Assembly (NCBI GenBank): GCA_026645815.1
Contig: JAPKMR010000001.1
Coordinates: 1-64,000 of the forward strand
Direction of reading: 5' to 3'
DNA length: 64,000 nt
Source: Anaerolineae bacterium
GTDB taxonomy: Bacteria; Chloroflexota; Anaerolineae; B4-G1; SLSP01
The stretch's first letter is position 1, and every line of letters begins with the position of its first letter. Positions 9,502-16,942 of this stretch are shown in pieces. Under the pieces are notes generated by a model. That model had not been told where the DNA came from and made no database searches. It was given only the letters and a program-made list of their open reading frames with translations. Both the position numbers and the translations under genes were made by a program.

Positions 9502-9577
9502 ATCCGCCTCCCGCAATAACAACCTGCATTGATTATACCCTGAAAGTTCCTCCAGCAAAAGGGAACCTTCAAAGTGG

Positions 9578-9675
9578 GTGCATTTCGTGCCGGGGGCGAC
9601 AATCTCAAACACCCCAGCAGGGCGTGTTAGAAAGGTGATTTTTTCGGCGTGGCGCAGCCACGCCGAAAAAATCAC
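9578..9675. repeat. divergent copy E of the type 1 palindromic repeat
   Basis: GTGCATTTCGTGCCGGGGGC resembles the left end of the type 1 elements at 15105 and 15274. It is followed by an AATCTCA block and a perfect hairpin (9635-9653 with 9657-9675, loop GCA) in the same relative position. No matching right terminal repeat remains. It lies between a divergent lipoprotein gene and the tRNA gene. Confidence 0.55.
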
Positions 9676-9725
9676 TCAGCAGAAATCCCATCCTCTTTCT
9701 CCACAGAGGAACACACCTACATACC

Positions 9726-9753
9726 TTGTGCAATCGGCTGTTTATGGTAGAAT
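9726..9753 (+). promoter_or_regulatory. promoter of tRNA-Arg
   Basis: TTGTGC (-35, 9726-9731) and TAGAAT (-10, 9748-9753) are 16 bases apart, and the -10 has a TGG extension. The -10 ends 11 bases before the tRNA. Confidence 0.6.
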
Positions 9754-9764
9754 GCTTCGTGCAT

Positions 9765-9840
9765 GCCCCTGTAGCTCAGATGGATAGAGCACTGGCCTCC
9801 GAAGCCAGTGGCCCGCGTTCAATTCGCGGCAGGGGTACCA
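9765..9840 (+). tRNA. tRNA-Arg (anticodon CCG)
   Basis: The cloverleaf is complete: acceptor GCCCCTG (9765-9771) pairs with CAGGGGT (9830-9836, one G-U), anticodon stem CTGGC/GCCAG encloses loop CTCCGAA with anticodon CCG at 9799-9801, and the T loop is TTCAATT. The discriminator base is A9837 and CCA is encoded at 9838-9840. It reads the CGG codon. Confidence 0.96.
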
Positions 9841-9866
9841 AAAGCCCGGCGCTCAAGCCGGGCTTT
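9841..9866. terminator. terminator shared by tRNA-Arg and the rarD-like gene
   Basis: AAAGCCCGGC (9841-9850) pairs with GCCGGGCTTT (9857-9866) around a GCTCAA loop. It begins directly after the tRNA CCA. The stop codon of the convergent exporter gene (9853-9855) lies in the loop, so the two genes share this structure. Confidence 0.75.
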
Positions 9867-10758
9867 GTGATTCAAATCCGCCGCGCGCTCGCTGCGCACG
9901 GTGCGCCAGCCAACCCTCGACCCCAAAAATCAATAGCGCGACCCAGATGATGCTGAATCCCAGAAGTCGCTCCATATCAAAAGGCTCATCATACACAAAG
10001 ACGCCTATGAGGAATTGCAGGGTTGGCGCGATATACTGCAATATCCCAACCAGCGAGAGTGGAATACGCCGCGCCGCCGACGCAAAGAGCAACATCGGCA
10101 CGCTCGTCACCACACCCGTACCTATGATGAGAACCGCTGTAAGCAGCCCTGTGTGCAGGAAAGCACCCTCTCCCGTCCATTCCATCGCCAGCAGATAGAT
10201 TAGCACTAACGGCGAGAGAATTGCCGTTTCCAAAGTTAACCCGTAAAAAGAGCCTAGCGGCGCAACCTTCTTGAGCAAACCATAGAAACCAAAGGCAAAT
10301 GCCAACGTCAGAGCAATCCAGGGTAAGGCCCCATAGATGACGGTGAGATACAGCACCCCGATAGTGGCAAGCCCTATCGGTAGCCACTGCCAGGGCCGCA
10401 GCCGTTCTCGCAAGAAGAGAACCCCCAATGCGACGCTGACCAGCGGGTTGATGAAATAGCCCAAGCTGGTTTCGACAATAAAATCGGCGTTGACCGCCCA
10501 GACGTAAACAAACCAGTTCACGCCAATCAATGCCGCGGCGCCGAGATAAATGCCCAATACCCGCGGTTGCCGTATTGCCGACCGGAACTTCCACCATTGA
10601 CCGGAGAGCACCAGCGCCGCGCACAAAAGCACACAGGACCACACAATACGGTGGCTCACGATTTGCAAAGCAGGCACGTGCTGCAACAATTTCCAAAAGA
10701 TAGGCAGGACCCCCCAGATTACATAGGCGCCAATACCGTACCAGACTCCCTTGTTCAA
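9853..10758 (-). CDS. rarD: EamA family exporter, RarD-like
   Basis: This is a drug/metabolite-superfamily membrane protein with about ten transmembrane helices in two EamA halves. The N terminus (KGVWYGIGAYVIWGVLPIFW) and the following VSHRIVWS match RarD, a family linked to chloramphenicol sensitivity; its real substrate is not known. Length 301 aa fits. The start is a TTG, supported by AAGGAG six bases upstream. It is a single-gene unit. The symbol indicates family, not proven function. Confidence 0.85.
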   Translation of the reverse strand: MNKGVWYGIGAYVIWGVLPIFWKLLQHVPALQIVSHRIVWSCVLLCAALVLSGQWWKFRSAIRQPRVLGIYLGAAALIGVNWFVYVWAVNADFIVETSLGYFINPLVSVALGVLFLRERLRPWQWLPIGLATIGVLYLTVIYGALPWIALTLAFAFGFYGLLKKVAPLGSFYGLTLETAILSPLVLIYLLAMEWTGEGAFLHTGLLTAVLIIGTGVVTSVPMLLFASAARRIPLSLVGILQYIAPTLQFLIGVFVYDEPFDMERLLGFSIIWVALLIFGVEGWLAHRAQRARGGFESQSPA

Positions 10759-10848
10759 GAAATGCTCCTTCTCACATGGCTAAGAATCTATCCGAAAAAT
10801 ACCAGTGCGAGGCGATGCTCCACTAAGCCTTGCTGCTAGACCCCCTTT

Positions 10849-11688
10849 TTAGACCACGAAGCGCCCCACCCCCCACACAAAGTAGGCAATGAAAGCCAGA
10901 AATAGAAACACCATCACGCCGCCAATAAGGACATAGTCAGCGACACACAACCGCGTTTCGTGCAGATACGTACGCAGTGGATCACCCGTGAACGCCTTGG
11001 CCTGCAATGCAATCTCCAGTTGCTGCGACCTGACCAGCGCACCCAAAATCAGCGGTACCGCCACACGGGCATAGAGATCAATCCTGCGGTAGAACGATAG
11101 ACGATCCACGTCCAACCCACGCAAACGCTGCGCCTCCAAAATGGTTCGAAGTTCCATAGCCAGTAGCGGGAAGAAACGCAACGCCGAGGAAAACACAAAG
11201 GCAATCTTGTAAGGGATGCGCAATTGCACCAAACTGACCAACATCGCATTGACATCGGTGGTGAAAATTGCCAATGGCGTCACCAAGACCATCGTCAGCG
11301 TTTTGAAGATGATGTTCAGTCCATAGATCAAACCCTCAACAGAAAGCGTAACGCCGCCAAGCAAAGGCCAATGTTCCGGTAAACGTAGCAAGGGCGTCAA
11401 CACCGTCTGTCCGGTGCGCGCCGCAATCAAAGGACCGGCAAAGAAACCCTGCATCAGAAGCATGAAGAGGAAAAAGGGCATCAAAAGCCGGAAGATGCCC
11501 CACAAATAACGTGACGTTACTCCCGCCGCCAGACAAGCGAGCAAAACCCCAGCAGTAAGCGCGCCCCCCCACCATGGACTTTCCCACAGGAAAGCCACCG
11601 TGGTCACGCCCAGCATCAGTGCCAGTTTGGAGCGAAAATCCAACCGCGTAAAGAGAGATGACCGCGAGACGGTCTGCCAGGCTAGCAT
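10849..11688 (-). CDS. ecfT: ECF transporter transmembrane component EcfT
   Basis: EcfT couples the two ATPase domains of an energy-coupling-factor transporter to the substrate-binding S component. The 279-residue protein has the family plan: about five membrane helices and two coupling helices with short charged motifs, EAQRLRGLD and ALQAKAFTGD, standing where the conserved Ala-Arg-Gly motifs normally occur. The second reads AKA rather than ARG. The ATG at 11688 overlaps the stop of the upstream ATPase by seven bases. An in-frame start further upstream would read deep into that gene and is rejected. Confidence 0.87.
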   Translation of the reverse strand: MLAWQTVSRSSLFTRLDFRSKLALMLGVTTVAFLWESPWWGGALTAGVLLACLAAGVTSRYLWGIFRLLMPFFLFMLLMQGFFAGPLIAARTGQTVLTPLLRLPEHWPLLGGVTLSVEGLIYGLNIIFKTLTMVLVTPLAIFTTDVNAMLVSLVQLRIPYKIAFVFSSALRFFPLLAMELRTILEAQRLRGLDVDRLSFYRRIDLYARVAVPLILGALVRSQQLEIALQAKAFTGDPLRTYLHETRLCVADYVLIGGVMVFLFLAFIAYFVWGVGRFVV

Positions 11689-13391
11689 AGAGCGTCTCCG
11701 AAGATCTGAGAGTCTGCCAGGCAGCGCGCAATCTCCTCCGGCGTGAGCAACTGCGCCGCCGGGCAGAGATACTGCCCCAACAACACCGCCTGCGGCGGGC
11801 AAAGCTGTGTATCGCGTAACACATCCAGGGCATGGTAAGCCTGGCGCAATGGCGCATCCAGCAGCACCCTGCCCTTACCCATCACAATGACACGCTCCGC
11901 ATAGCCGGGCATCAAATATAGCTGGTGCGTGATCACGATGACGGTCTTGCCCTGCGCGTGCAAAGTCCGACTGAGCTCCAAAATCGCGCGCGCGCCGGCA
12001 TAATCCTGCCCGGTCGTCGGTTCATCAAGGATGATAACCTGTGGCTGCAGCGCCAACATAGCGGCGATAATCACCCTTGCCCGATCGCCCTTAGGCAACG
12101 AAAGCGGGTGCCGATCCGCCACGGCTTCCAAGCCCAAAAGACCCAGAGATTCAGCCGTGCGCGAGGCGATTTCTCCCGGCGGGAAACGTAGTTGCCGCAG
12201 CGCAAAAGCAATTTCCTCCCGCACGGTGGCATTGAACAGCTGTTGGTCGGGGTTCTGCGCAACATAGCCGATATGTCGCGCCAATGCTCCCACAGTCCAC
12301 TCTCGAGTATCACGCCCAAGCACAAGGACCTGCCCCTGGGTGGGTTCCAGAAGCCGCAGCAGGTGCTTGACGAGCGAGGTCTTTCCAGCGCCATTCTGAC
12401 CAACAATCAACGCGTATTCCCCGGGATAAAACGCCAGATCAATCCCGGCTAGCGCCAGCGTCCCATCGGTAAAACGATGGTGCACTCCCTTAACAGCAAT
12501 CACTGGCGCACCACGTGTAGGCTGAAGCGCCAGCGCGGGAGGCGTACACTGCGCGGAATAGCTGGACAATGCCGCGACCCCCTCTTCAAGGCGGATAGGC
12601 AATCGCGCTGGAGGATGGGGAAGCAGGGAAAAGGTCTTAACGACCTGCGGGGGACGAAGCTGGTGCGCTTCAAGCAGCGCGACCTGGCTATAGATTTCGG
12701 CAGGACTGCCCTCTGCCACCAATTCACCTGCATCAAGCAATAACAAGCGATCTGCGTATTCAGCCAGCTCTTCAGCTGCGTGACTCGCCAGCACCACCGT
12801 CATCCCTTGATCACGGTTGAGCGCACGCAAGACGTTGAAGACCTCAGCAGCGCCTGCGGGATCAAGCTGCGAGGTCGCTTCATCAAGCACCAAGAGTGCG
12901 GGTTCCACAGCGAGCGCAGCAGCAATTGCCAGGCGCTGCTTTTGGCCACCAGAGAGTTCATGGGGATGGCGGTGTTCCAATCCTGCCAGGCCCACTATAG
13001 CTAACACGCGAGTGATACGCTCACGCATCACGGCACGCGGTATGCTGAGGTTTTCCAGTGCAAAAGCGATTTCGTTTTCTACAGAGGTCGCGGTCAGCTG
13101 CGTCTCAGGGTCCTCGAAAACCATGCCTACGCGCGACGCAAGCAAACTGACAGGCTGCTCAACCGTATCCAATCCCGCCACCAGAGCACGTCCGAAGAAA
13201 CGCCCCCCGTAAAACTGGGGCACAATGCCGTTCAATGCCAGGCAGAAAGTGCTCTTACCCGCGCCGGTGGGACCGATTAAACCGACAAATTCTCCCTGCC
13301 GAATTTCCAAAGAAATATCATGCAGAGCCAGGGTCTCGGAGCGAGGATATTGATAGGAAAGGCGCTCCAACCAAACAAGGGGAGCTGTCAT
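11682..13391 (-). CDS. ecfA: ECF transporter ATPase, fused A1-A2 subunits
   Basis: One 569-residue chain holds two ABC ATPase domains that are usually separate EcfA1 and EcfA2. Domain 1 has Walker A GPTGAGKST, signature LSGGQKQR and Walker B LLVLDEATSQLD. Domain 2 has Walker A GQNGAGKTS and Walker B VIILDEPTTGQD, but its signature is LSLPKGDR instead of LSGGQ. The domains are joined by a linker of about 50 residues. The ATG at 13391 gives a start near the first beta strand; it lies ten bases after the S-component stop, with only a weak ribosome-binding site. It works with the flanking S and T genes. Confidence 0.9.
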   Translation of the reverse strand: MTAPLVWLERLSYQYPRSETLALHDISLEIRQGEFVGLIGPTGAGKSTFCLALNGIVPQFYGGRFFGRALVAGLDTVEQPVSLLASRVGMVFEDPETQLTATSVENEIAFALENLSIPRAVMRERITRVLAIVGLAGLEHRHPHELSGGQKQRLAIAAALAVEPALLVLDEATSQLDPAGAAEVFNVLRALNRDQGMTVVLASHAAEELAEYADRLLLLDAGELVAEGSPAEIYSQVALLEAHQLRPPQVVKTFSLLPHPPARLPIRLEEGVAALSSYSAQCTPPALALQPTRGAPVIAVKGVHHRFTDGTLALAGIDLAFYPGEYALIVGQNGAGKTSLVKHLLRLLEPTQGQVLVLGRDTREWTVGALARHIGYVAQNPDQQLFNATVREEIAFALRQLRFPPGEIASRTAESLGLLGLEAVADRHPLSLPKGDRARVIIAAMLALQPQVIILDEPTTGQDYAGARAILELSRTLHAQGKTVIVITHQLYLMPGYAERVIVMGKGRVLLDAPLRQAYHALDVLRDTQLCPPQAVLLGQYLCPAAQLLTPEEIARCLADSQIFGDALC

Positions 13392-13401
13392 CGGTAATAC
13401 T

Positions 13402-14193
13402 TCAATAAGCCGCGTGAAGAGGCTTGAGAATCCCTGTAGCCCGCAACCCGGCGATAACACCGGTGCCTACAATGGCGCCGATAACACAACGGGCAAGGTG
13501 CTCCAGAGGCGCCGCAGGCGCCATCAACCACCAATTCTCGGCGGGCCAATTACTGACAAAATAAACCCAGGTCGCCGAGGTGAGATGCGCTAATCCACTG
13601 CTGATCCAAGTACCAAAGAAGAGGGCCATTGTAACATAGCGCAAGTTCGTATGGCGTAGCCAACGGGCACAGAGTGCGCGCAGCGGCGAGATGAAGAGAA
13701 ATAGGGCCGACCAGTTGATAAAAGAACCCGCAAGAACAGCGCGCGCATCCGCGCCGTTTTGCACAACAGCGCGCCCCCCGTAGAGCAGATATTCCAACAC
13801 GAAGAGCAGCGCTAGAGGCAGCACCCAACGCCGGCGTAATCCTGTGGCCCCCAGCACACCCGCCGCCAATGCGCCCGCCATCGCTCCGGCAACCGAAGCG
13901 CCGGGGATAGTGGTGTTTTGTGGATTGATGAAAACGCCGATGAGCACACCAATGCCATTTGCCAGAGCGCCCGCCCAAGGGCCTAGTAGCCAACCGACCA
14001 AACCGTAAAGCCCCTGGCTGAGAGGAAAGCTTCTACCAAAACCGATAACAACGGACAGCGGCAAGGGGACAAGCGTGAAAGCAATCATCACCGCTGTAAG
14101 TGCCACAACATAGGCTACCGGCGCGCCATCGAGCGTTGCGCCGCCACGGCGCTCGATGCGCCGCTCCTCACCAGAAGGGATCAAGGTACTCAT
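13402..14193 (-). CDS. ECF transporter substrate-binding (S) component, substrate unknown
   Basis: A 263-residue membrane protein with six or more hydrophobic segments. The segment SQGLYGLVGWLLGPWAGALANGIGVLIG is the kind of Gly-rich early region seen in S components, and the gene sits directly in front of the ECF ATPase and T genes. I do not recognise a substrate-specific motif (it is not obviously RibU, BioY, ThiT or CbiM). The start at 14193 avoids overlap with pcs. Its immediate upstream neighbour is phosphatidylcholine synthase, which uses free choline, so choline or a related amine is a reasonable guess but only a guess. Confidence 0.75.
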   Translation of the reverse strand: MSTLIPSGEERRIERRGGATLDGAPVAYVVALTAVMIAFTLVPLPLSVVIGFGRSFPLSQGLYGLVGWLLGPWAGALANGIGVLIGVFINPQNTTIPGASVAGAMAGALAAGVLGATGLRRRWVLPLALLFVLEYLLYGGRAVVQNGADARAVLAGSFINWSALFLFISPLRALCARWLRHTNLRYVTMALFFGTWISSGLAHLTSATWVYFVSNWPAENWWLMAPAAPLEHLARCVIGAIVGTGVIAGLRATGILKPLHAAY

Positions 14194-14224
14194 AGGTTGG
14201 CCACCATGCAGGTCAATTTCTCCC

Positions 14225-14992
14225 TCAATAAGCGGGTGTTGAAGGCTTGCGACTGATACCAGCAATATAGAAAGCGAAGGTCAGAGCAAAATAATATATG
14301 GGGAATAAAAAACTGCCCCACAGCAACAACACCGGCGCCTTCTCAAAAGCGATAAGCAATGCCAGCAAGCTGAGCGCCCACAGCAAGCTCAGGCCAAAGG
14401 TAACGCGGCGCAAAGGTTTACTCTTCCAGGTGGGGTATTTGAGCGGGATCCAAACCATGATGGCAAGAATTCCCAGCGCCACCGCAGCAAAGATTGGATG
14501 AACATGGAAGAGGTAGAGATAGAAAACGGCAATATTCCAATACGAAGGAAAGCCGGTGAAGTAGCCATCATCAGTCTTTGCCGCTTCCTGACAGAAGCCG
14601 TAGGCAGAAGCAATGAGAACCAGCCCCAATACCCAGGCGCCCGCGCCCACCACCACCCCAAAACGATAGGCAAACAGTACGGGGATGAAGGTATAGTTGA
14701 TGTAATCGGTGATATCATCCAGCTTGCGGCCATTGAAATCAGGCGTCCAATGCCGCACCCGCCAACGCCGGGCAAGAGGACCATCGCTAGCATCAATAAA
14801 CAGAGCCACACCCAGCCATGCAAAGACCTCCTGGGGATTGCCCAGGAAGAGCGCTCGCAATGCCAGAAAGGCAGCAAGCAAGCCCAGACTGGTATAAATA
14901 TGCACCGCCCAGGCACGCAGCACCGGAAAGCGCTCCTGAAAGCGCGCGGGAAGTTTAATGGCAGGTATAGCTATGAAATTCTGAGCGCTCAA
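14225..14992 (-). CDS. pcs: phosphatidylcholine synthase (CDP-diacylglycerol:choline type)
   Basis: Pcs condenses choline with CDP-diacylglycerol to make phosphatidylcholine in one step. The 255-residue protein has about seven or eight membrane helices and the CDP-alcohol phosphotransferase signature DGPLAR...G...D...D. The spacing between AR and G is twelve residues, which is the Pcs-specific form; most other family members have eight. The start is a TTG with GAGAGG seven bases upstream. The gene is first in an apparent unit with the ECF transporter, 31 bases ahead of the S gene. The alternative is another CDP-alcohol phosphatidyltransferase. Confidence 0.8.
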   Translation of the reverse strand: MSAQNFIAIPAIKLPARFQERFPVLRAWAVHIYTSLGLLAAFLALRALFLGNPQEVFAWLGVALFIDASDGPLARRWRVRHWTPDFNGRKLDDITDYINYTFIPVLFAYRFGVVVGAGAWVLGLVLIASAYGFCQEAAKTDDGYFTGFPSYWNIAVFYLYLFHVHPIFAAVALGILAIMVWIPLKYPTWKSKPLRRVTFGLSLLWALSLLALLIAFEKAPVLLLWGSFLFPIYYFALTFAFYIAGISRKPSTPAY

Positions 14993-15104
14993 CTTTTAAC
15001 CTCTCAATATCAACTAATGAATAGACACTACGGTCGAGAGAAAATCATGCACCACGTATTATAACGCAATTTTCACTCACTTGCCATGACAGAAGATATA
15101 AGGG

Positions 15105-15261
15105 GTGCGTTTCAAAACGGGGGCAAAAATCTCAGGCGCTCCTACAGGGCGCAGGAAAAAATGGATTTTTGGCGGTGGGGCAAAGCCCCACCGCCAAAAA
15201 TCAATCAAAGAAAGGCATTTGTATGATGGTAGTCTTGCTTTTACCCCGTTTTGAAACGCAC
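15105..15261. mobile_element. MITE-like type 1 element, copy A
   Basis: The element is 157 bp and has terminal inverted repeats: GTGCGTTTCAAAACGGGG at the left and CCCCGTTTTGAAACGCAC at the right. Inside is a perfect 18-bp hairpin (15164-15181 with 15185-15202, loop AAA). No coding capacity is present. With copy B it forms a tandem pair bounded by the direct repeat ATATAAGGGG (15096-15105 and 15437-15446), as expected for a target-site duplication. Confidence 0.72.
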
Positions 15262-15273
15262 TCAGATATAAGA

Positions 15274-15432
15274 GTGCGTTTCAAAACGGGGGTGAAAATC
15301 TCAGGCGCCCCTACAGGGCGCAGGAGAAAGGTAATTTTTTGCGGTGTGGCTGCGCCACGCCGCAAAAAATTACTCAAAGAAAAGGCATTTGTATGATAGT
15401 CGCCTTACTTTCACCCCAAAATTGAAACGCAG
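15274..15432. mobile_element. MITE-like type 1 element, copy B
   Basis: This has the same layout as copy A: left end GTGCGTTTCAAAACGGGG, a conserved block around TCTCAGGCGCCCCTACAGG, a 20-bp hairpin with one G-U pair (15331-15350 with 15354-15373, loop TGC), then AAAGGCATTTGTATGAT, and a degenerate right terminal repeat ending TTGAAACGCAG. The hairpin arms differ in sequence from copy A while staying paired. The spacer before it repeats GATATAAG, the flank of copy A. Confidence 0.72.
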
Positions 15433-15468
15433 CCATATATAAGGGGTATAGGACAAATTATTGGGAAG

Positions 15469-15595
15469 TTGGGCATTCGTAGCAGTTCAGCAGGCTTCGC
15501 CTCCCCTGTGAGGCTCGCAGTGCAGATTGGCTGCTTCATCAACGTGTTGACGCGTCAACGTGTTGACGCGTCAACGGGCTGCTACGAAATCCCAA
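15469..15595. repeat. type 3 inverted-repeat element with tandem 16-mers
   Basis: TTGGGCATTCGTAGCAG (15469-15485) and CTGCTACGAAATCCCAA (15579-15595) form 17-base arms with two mismatches. Between them lie two exact copies of AACGTGTTGACGCGTC (15541-15556 and 15557-15572), each containing the palindrome TTGACGCGTCAA. The arm sequence recurs in the hairpin at 33292-33333. Confidence 0.6.
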
Positions 15596-15620
15596 GTTCA
15601 AAGGTCAGATTGGTGAGACC

Positions 15621-15714
15621 ATGCATTTAGACACTTTGACGCGCCAAAGCGACGCAGGGGTGGGGTTTTCTGTGATTTTCGTGGACGGGCCAAGTCCCGT
15701 CCACAAAAATCACA
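15621..15714. repeat. type 2 palindromic repeat, copy 1
   Basis: A conserved head (ATGCATTTAGACACTTTGAC, then GCGCCAAA) precedes a 19-base hairpin (15671-15689 with 15696-15714) with one C-A mismatch. The second copy is at 20886-20977. Confidence 0.65.
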
Positions 15715-15796
15715 CTTGCAGAAAGAATCGCCGAGTACGGCGGCGCAGAGAATCGTATACCCTTTCGATATTTCTATAGCAATTCTGCTCTGAGCA

Positions 15797-15805
15797 TGGT
15801 ACAAT
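15797..15805 (+). promoter_or_regulatory. extended -10 promoter of the DUF1385 gene
   Basis: TGG-TACAAT lies 35 bases before the GTG start; no good -35 is present. The leader holds a doubled AAGAGGAC sequence that includes the ribosome-binding site. Confidence 0.5.
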
Positions 15806-15840
15806 GGGCACATTAGACAAGAGGACAAGAGGACAAAAAA

Positions 15841-16746
15841 GTGACAGAACAATCTGAAGAACGCAAGACCTTGGGATGGAACTACGGTGGACAGGCGCTG
15901 ATTGAGGGGGTATTGATGCGCGGACCCCACGTCGCAGCAGTTGCCGTGCGGCATCCCGATGGGACGATTGATGTAAAGACACAGAATCTAGGCAAGCTCT
16001 ATACCGGTCCACTTAGTAAAATCCCCTTTATTCGGGGCCTCCCTATGTTGTGGGACTCCTTGGGCTTAGGGATGAAGGCTCTGTTTTATTCAGCAGAGGT
16101 CGCCGGGCAAGAAGAGGATCCAAACTTCTCCCTACAAGGCGCTGCCGGTATTGGCATGGGGGCTTTTTCCATGTTGTTAGGTGTAGGCCTCTTCATGCTG
16201 CTCCCCTCGCTTATCGCAGGACTGCTGGTCACCGGAGAAAGAGCGTTGCTCTTCAATCTAGTAGAAGGGGCAATCCGGTTGGCACTGCTGGTTGGCTATA
16301 TGGCAGCGGTCGGGCAGATGCCAGAGATTCGCCGGGTCTTTGCCTATCATGGCGCGGAGCACAAGACTATCAATGCGCACGAAGCCGGGGCGCCCCTAAC
16401 CGTTGAAGGTATCCGTCCCTTCACCACGGCTCACCCCCGTTGCGGCACCGCTTTTCTGTTGATGGTGGTGTTGATTTCGATCCTGGTCTTTGCCCCGCTG
16501 GGAAAACCAGCGCTGCTAATTCGCCTGGCTTCACGCCTGCTGTTAGTTCCCGTCATCTCCGGCATCGCTTATGAGTTGTTGCGCTTCACCGGAAAGCACG
16601 CAGATAATCCGCTCGTGCGCACGCTAATTGCGCCCAATCTGGCGCTTCAGAGACTCACCACCCGCGAACCGGATGACTCGATGCTGGAAGTTGCCCTTAC
16701 ATCCCTCAAAGCCGTTCTGGCAGGAGAAGCAGCGGCACAAGGATAG
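15841..16746 (+). CDS. DUF1385 (YqhQ-type) membrane protein
   Basis: The 301-residue protein shows the DUF1385 hallmarks: YGGQALIEGVLMRGP near the N terminus, FIRGLPMLWDSLGLGMKAL, FAYHGAEHKTINAHE, and FTTAHPRCGTAFLL before membrane helices. About four hydrophobic segments are seen. The family is widespread in Firmicutes and Chloroflexota but has no established biochemical function. The conserved His and Glu residues suggest a metal site. It starts with GTG behind GAGGA and seems to be monocistronic, reading away from the repeat cluster at 15105-15714. Confidence 0.88.
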   Translation: MTEQSEERKTLGWNYGGQALIEGVLMRGPHVAAVAVRHPDGTIDVKTQNLGKLYTGPLSKIPFIRGLPMLWDSLGLGMKALFYSAEVAGQEEDPNFSLQGAAGIGMGAFSMLLGVGLFMLLPSLIAGLLVTGERALLFNLVEGAIRLALLVGYMAAVGQMPEIRRVFAYHGAEHKTINAHEAGAPLTVEGIRPFTTAHPRCGTAFLLMVVLISILVFAPLGKPALLIRLASRLLLVPVISGIAYELLRFTGKHADNPLVRTLIAPNLALQRLTTREPDDSMLEVALTSLKAVLAGEAAAQG

Positions 16747-16930
16747 GTCAGGGTGATTTGCCGGCTATTCAGGCTAGACTTTCTTCTATACGGGTGATTC
16801 TCTGCCGTCTGTCAGGTTTGCTTTCGCCGGACCGAGTCGGCAAATTCGTAACGCCTCAAATAGAGTACCTTACAACAAATAATCTACTCTATACCCGTTA
16901 AATGGCGCTTTCGTAGAATAGAACCCAAGA

Positions 16931-16936
16931 TACAAT
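16931..16936 (+). promoter_or_regulatory. -10 element directly in front of the histidine kinase
   Basis: TACAAT ends six bases before the first ATG (16943) and no Shine-Dalgarno lies between them. Transcription would therefore begin at or next to that ATG, giving either a leaderless message or a 45-base leader for the alternative ATG at 16988. Confidence 0.4.
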
Positions 16937-16942
16937 AATCTC

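Noticed and set aside
15541-15572. Possible CRISPR-like tandem repeats
   Set aside because: The two 16-base copies are directly adjacent with no spacers and no cas genes; they are better described as tandem palindromes.
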